Origin: Acidothermales bacterium
GTDB taxonomy: Bacteria; Actinomycetota; Actinomycetes; Streptosporangiales; WHST01
Assembly (NCBI GenBank): GCA_017354575.1
Contig: JAFMQP010000157.1
Coordinates: forward strand, 1 to 8,447
Reading direction: 5' to 3'
Length of the DNA stretch: 8,447 nt
The notes under the pieces were generated by a model. It had not been told where the DNA came from. It did not search any database and saw nothing but the letters and a program-made list of their open reading frames with translations. Below, piece after piece: positions 6,794-8,447 of this stretch. A program made the position numbers and the translations under genes. Numbering within the stretch: position 1 is the first letter of the stretch; each line of letters opens with the position of its first letter.

Positions 6794-7429
6794 TTACGGC
6801 TCGCTCGTCACGGTCCGCATGACCTGGGCGAGGTGTCTGCGCATCTCCGACTCGGCGGTCTCGGGGTCGCCCGCGGCGATCGCCGCGACGATGGCCCGGT
6901 GCTCGTCGAGCGACTCCCGCAGCCGGCCGCCGACCAGTGAGGTGCGCAACCTGGTCTGCGCGCTCTGCGTGCTGAGCATCTCGGCCAGCCGCGCGGCCGT
7001 CGGGCGGCGGCCCAGGTCGAGGACGAGCCGGTGCAGCCGTGCCTGCGCGGCGGAGCTCACCGAGATGTCGTGGTCGTCGAGCGCGCGCTCGAACGCGGCG
7101 ATCGTCTCGCGCAGCGCGGCGACGTCGGCCGGGGTGGCGTTGGCGGCGGCGTGCCTGGCCGCGAGCCCCTCGACGACGGACCGGATCTCGAGCACCTCGA
7201 GCGCCTCGTCCCGAGTGAGCAGCCGGACCGCCGCGCCCTTGTTCGCGCGCCGGTCGACCAGGCCCTCGTGCTCCAGCCGCGCGAACGCCTCGCGCAGCGC
7301 GAGGCGGGTGACGCCGAGGTCCGCCATCACGTCCGGCTCCACGAGTCGCTGGCCGGGCGCGTACCTGCCGGCCTTCAGCGCCTCGCGCAGCAGCCGGTAG
7401 GCGTTCTCCCCGGCCGTCGGTTCCGTCAT
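6794..7429 (-). CDS. GntR-family transcriptional regulator, FCD/FadR subfamily
   Basis: A 211-residue DNA-binding regulator. The N-terminal winged helix-turn-helix spans about 8-72, with the typical LVEPDVMADLGVTRLALREAFARLEHEGLV signature split over 29-58. The C-terminal FCD ligand-binding helices (about 75-205) keep three metal-type histidines, H133, H177 and H199. The Asp normally four residues before the first His is Gln129. FCD regulators usually sense organic acids or pathway intermediates and repress their own operon. As first gene of the operon, this one probably controls the molybdenum hydroxylase and hydrolases downstream. The ATG at 7429 has no Shine-Dalgarno sequence but sits right where a transcript from the predicted promoter would begin, so it may be leaderless. 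An open frame extends 26 codons further up to 7507 but crosses the promoter and is unlikely. Confidence 0.92.
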   Translation of the reverse strand: MTEPTAGENAYRLLREALKAGRYAPGQRLVEPDVMADLGVTRLALREAFARLEHEGLVDRRANKGAAVRLLTRDEALEVLEIRSVVEGLAARHAAANATPADVAALRETIAAFERALDDHDISVSSAAQARLHRLVLDLGRRPTAARLAEMLSTQSAQTRLRTSLVGGRLRESLDEHRAIVAAIAAGDPETAESEMRRHLAQVMRTVTSEP

Positions 7430-7436
7430 AGCCGGC

Positions 7437-7449
7437 ACGATCGCATCGT
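7437..7449. promoter_or_regulatory. Operator candidate 2: inverted repeat ACGAT-CGC-ATCGT over the -10
   Basis: A second perfect 5+5 inverted repeat using the same pentamer as operator candidate 1, but in the opposite arrangement and with a 3-nt spacer. It covers the predicted -10 of the operon. Two repeats of one motif in about 33 nt suggest cooperative or double-site binding. Short palindromes do arise by chance in GC-rich DNA, so this is weaker than the first. Confidence 0.35.
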
Positions 7450-7465
7450 CGCATGAAATCGTCAA
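7437..7465 (-). promoter_or_regulatory. Predicted promoter of the catabolic operon (leaderless)
   Basis: On the minus strand TTGACG (7465-7460) serves as -35, followed by a 17-nt spacer and GATCGT (7442-7437) as a weak -10. Seven nt separate this -10 from the ATG of the GntR gene, so the transcript would start at or next to the ATG. The -35 is a good sigma-70-type match; the -10 is only partial (A at position 2, T at position 6). The spacing and the missing ribosome binding site support it, but no experiment is available. Confidence 0.5.
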
Positions 7466-7469
7466 CGAT
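7458..7469. promoter_or_regulatory. Operator candidate 1: inverted repeat ATCGT-CA-ACGAT over the -35
   Basis: A perfect 5+5 inverted repeat with a 2-nt spacer. Continuing outwards, two further pairs match after one mismatch (GAaATCGTcaACGATcTC). It is close to the general GntR operator pattern, a GT...AC core with few central bases. It encloses the -35 TTGACG of the operon promoter, where a bound GntR protein would block transcription. LysR binding is an alternative. Confidence 0.5.
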
Positions 7470-7484
7470 CTCGTCCATGATGTG

Positions 7485-7514
7485 TTCTTCGCCACCTTCA
7501 CCGGCACTTATGCT
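7485..7514 (+). promoter_or_regulatory. Possible promoter of the LysR gene
   Basis: TATGCT (7509-7514) fits the actinobacterial TANNNT -10 and lies 7 nt before the GTG at 7522, again the geometry of a leaderless transcript. The best -35 is the poor TTCTTC at 7485-7490 with an 18-nt spacer. If this is right, the ATG at 7510 lies inside the -10 and cannot be the start. Confidence 0.35.
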
Positions 7515-7521
7515 TGACGCC

Positions 7522-8447
7522 GTGATCGAGCTGAAGCACCTGCGGTTGCTCCGGGAGCTGGTGGAGCACGGGACGCTGTCCGGGGCGGCCCGCTGCCTCG
7601 GCTACTCCCAGCCCGCGGTCACGCAGCAGCTGCAGGGCCTGGAGCGCTCGCTCGGTACGCCGCTCGTCGTGCGGTCCCGCTCCGGCATCTCGCTCACCGA
7701 GGCGGGTGAGGTGCTGCTGCGGCACGGCAGGAACGCGCTCAGCACTCTCTCGCTCGCCGAGGCGGAGGTCGCGGCGGTGGCCGGCCTCCGGTCCGGGCGG
7801 ATCCGGCTCGCCTGCTTCCCCAGCGCCGCCGGCACGGTCCTGCCGGCGGCGCTGGCGGACGTCACCGCGCGGCATCCCGGCCTGTCCTTCACCCTCACCG
7901 AGGCCGAGCCGCCCGAGGCGCTCGCGCTGCTCGACCGGGGCGAATGCGATGTCGTCGTCGCGTTCGCCTACGACGAGGACACCGCGCCGGGACGTCCCGG
8001 CGGGGCGGCCGACGAGGTGTGGATCCCGCTGCTGCGCGAGTCGGTCCACGTCGCGCTCGCCCGCGACCACCCGGCGGCCACGTCGCGGCACATCCGGCTC
8101 GGCGACCTGCGCGACGAACGCTGGATCGCCGGGTGCCCGAAGTGCCGCGGCCACCTCGTCGCGGCCTGCGCCGCCGCCGGATTCGAACCCGACATCGCCT
8201 TCGAGACCGACGACTACGTCGCGCTGCAGGGGCTGGCCGCCGCCGGGCTCGGCGTCGCGCTGCTCCCGGATCTCGTGCTCTCCGTCGTCCGGCTGGACAC
8301 ACTCGACGTCCGCCGCCTGCACCCGGTGCAGACGCGTACCGTCAGCGCGGTCTCGACGCCGTCGCTGCTGCGCGTACCAGGCGTCCGGCAGACCATCGAC
8401 GCGCTGCACGGGGCGAGCGAGACGATGCGGCTGCCGAAGGTGTCCGC
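7522..8447 (+). CDS. LysR-family transcriptional regulator (3' end beyond window)
   Basis: An open frame with no stop before the right edge; 308 codons are visible, about the normal full length of the family. The N-terminal winged helix-turn-helix (about 4-62) reads LRLLRELVEHGTLSGAARCL, then SQPAVTQQLQGLERSLG, then LTEAGEVLL. The effector domain follows from about residue 93 (GRIRLACFPSAAGTVLPAAL) and ends with the family-like GLAAAGLGVALLPDLVL stretch (237-253). The effector domain carries a CPKC pair (C205, C208), possibly a redox or metal site. Two starts compete: ATG 7510 (adds MLDA) and GTG 7522. GTG is preferred because VIELKHLRLLREL aligns with the usual LysR N-terminus and fits the leaderless promoter; neither has a Shine-Dalgarno sequence. 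It is divergent from the GntR-led operon over a 92-nt gap, the classic LysR arrangement for controlling its neighbour. Confidence 0.9.
   Translation, partial: MIELKHLRLLRELVEHGTLSGAARCLGYSQPAVTQQLQGLERSLGTPLVVRSRSGISLTEAGEVLLRHGRNALSTLSLAEAEVAAVAGLRSGRIRLACFPSAAGTVLPAALADVTARHPGLSFTLTEAEPPEALALLDRGECDVVVAFAYDEDTAPGRPGGAADEVWIPLLRESVHVALARDHPAATSRHIRLGDLRDERWIAGCPKCRGHLVAACAAAGFEPDIAFETDDYVALQGLAAAGLGVALLPDLVLSVVRLDTLDVRRLHPVQTRTVSAVSTPSLLRVPGVRQTIDALHGASETMRLPKVS

Noticed and set aside
7498..8409. Minus-strand open frame of 303 codons opposite the LysR gene
   Set aside because: Its product is Arg/Gly/Asp-rich without domains, while the plus strand encodes an unmistakable LysR helix-turn-helix and effector domain.

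Overview
The window is very GC-rich, with strong G/C preference at third codon positions, frequent GTG starts (five of the eight full or near-full genes as called here) and probable leaderless transcripts. This points to a high-GC actinobacterium (Actinomycetota). The genus cannot be fixed from the sequence alone. I see no mobile element, RNA gene or CRISPR array. Codon style looks uniform throughout, so nothing suggests recent transfer.

Layout. Seven genes lie head to tail on the minus strand (88-7429, read right to left) and look like one operon. They are a GntR/FCD repressor-type regulator, then the three subunits of a xanthine dehydrogenase/CO dehydrogenase-type molybdenum hydroxylase in the classic M-S-L order (FAD subunit, 2x[2Fe-2S] subunit, molybdopterin subunit), then an ACMSD-like metal-dependent amidohydrolase/decarboxylase, a small cupin that resembles homogentisate-dioxygenase-type cupins, and an Atz/Trz-type amidohydrolase. 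Spacing is tight: 41, 4, -4, -20, 13 and 3 nt, with overlapping stop/start codons at two junctions. A LysR-type regulator is transcribed divergently on the plus strand from 7522 and runs off the right edge. At the left edge 17 codons of a possible further minus-strand gene are visible, but support is weak. No stretch longer than 300 nt lacks a gene. The only real regulatory spacer is the 92 nt between the two regulators (7430-7521).

How the genes may work together (inference). The set has the logic of a catabolic pathway for a small, probably N-containing (hetero)aromatic or heterocyclic compound. A molybdenum hydroxylase would oxidise the ring carbon, a cupin might act as a ring-opening oxygenase, an ACMSD-like enzyme would decarboxylate or hydrolyse a product, and an Atz/Trz hydrolase would remove an amino group or open a ring. 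The GntR and LysR regulators would sense substrate or intermediate. The substrate cannot be read from the sequence. The large subunit is not a true CO dehydrogenase: it has neither the AYxCSFR loop of form I CoxL nor the AYRGAGR loop of its usual relatives, but a diverged QNRGVGK loop. The best leads are this loop, the gene combination, the altered ligands in the cupin and in the Atz/Trz enzyme, and the two ATCGT inverted repeats covering the -35 and -10 of the operon promoter.
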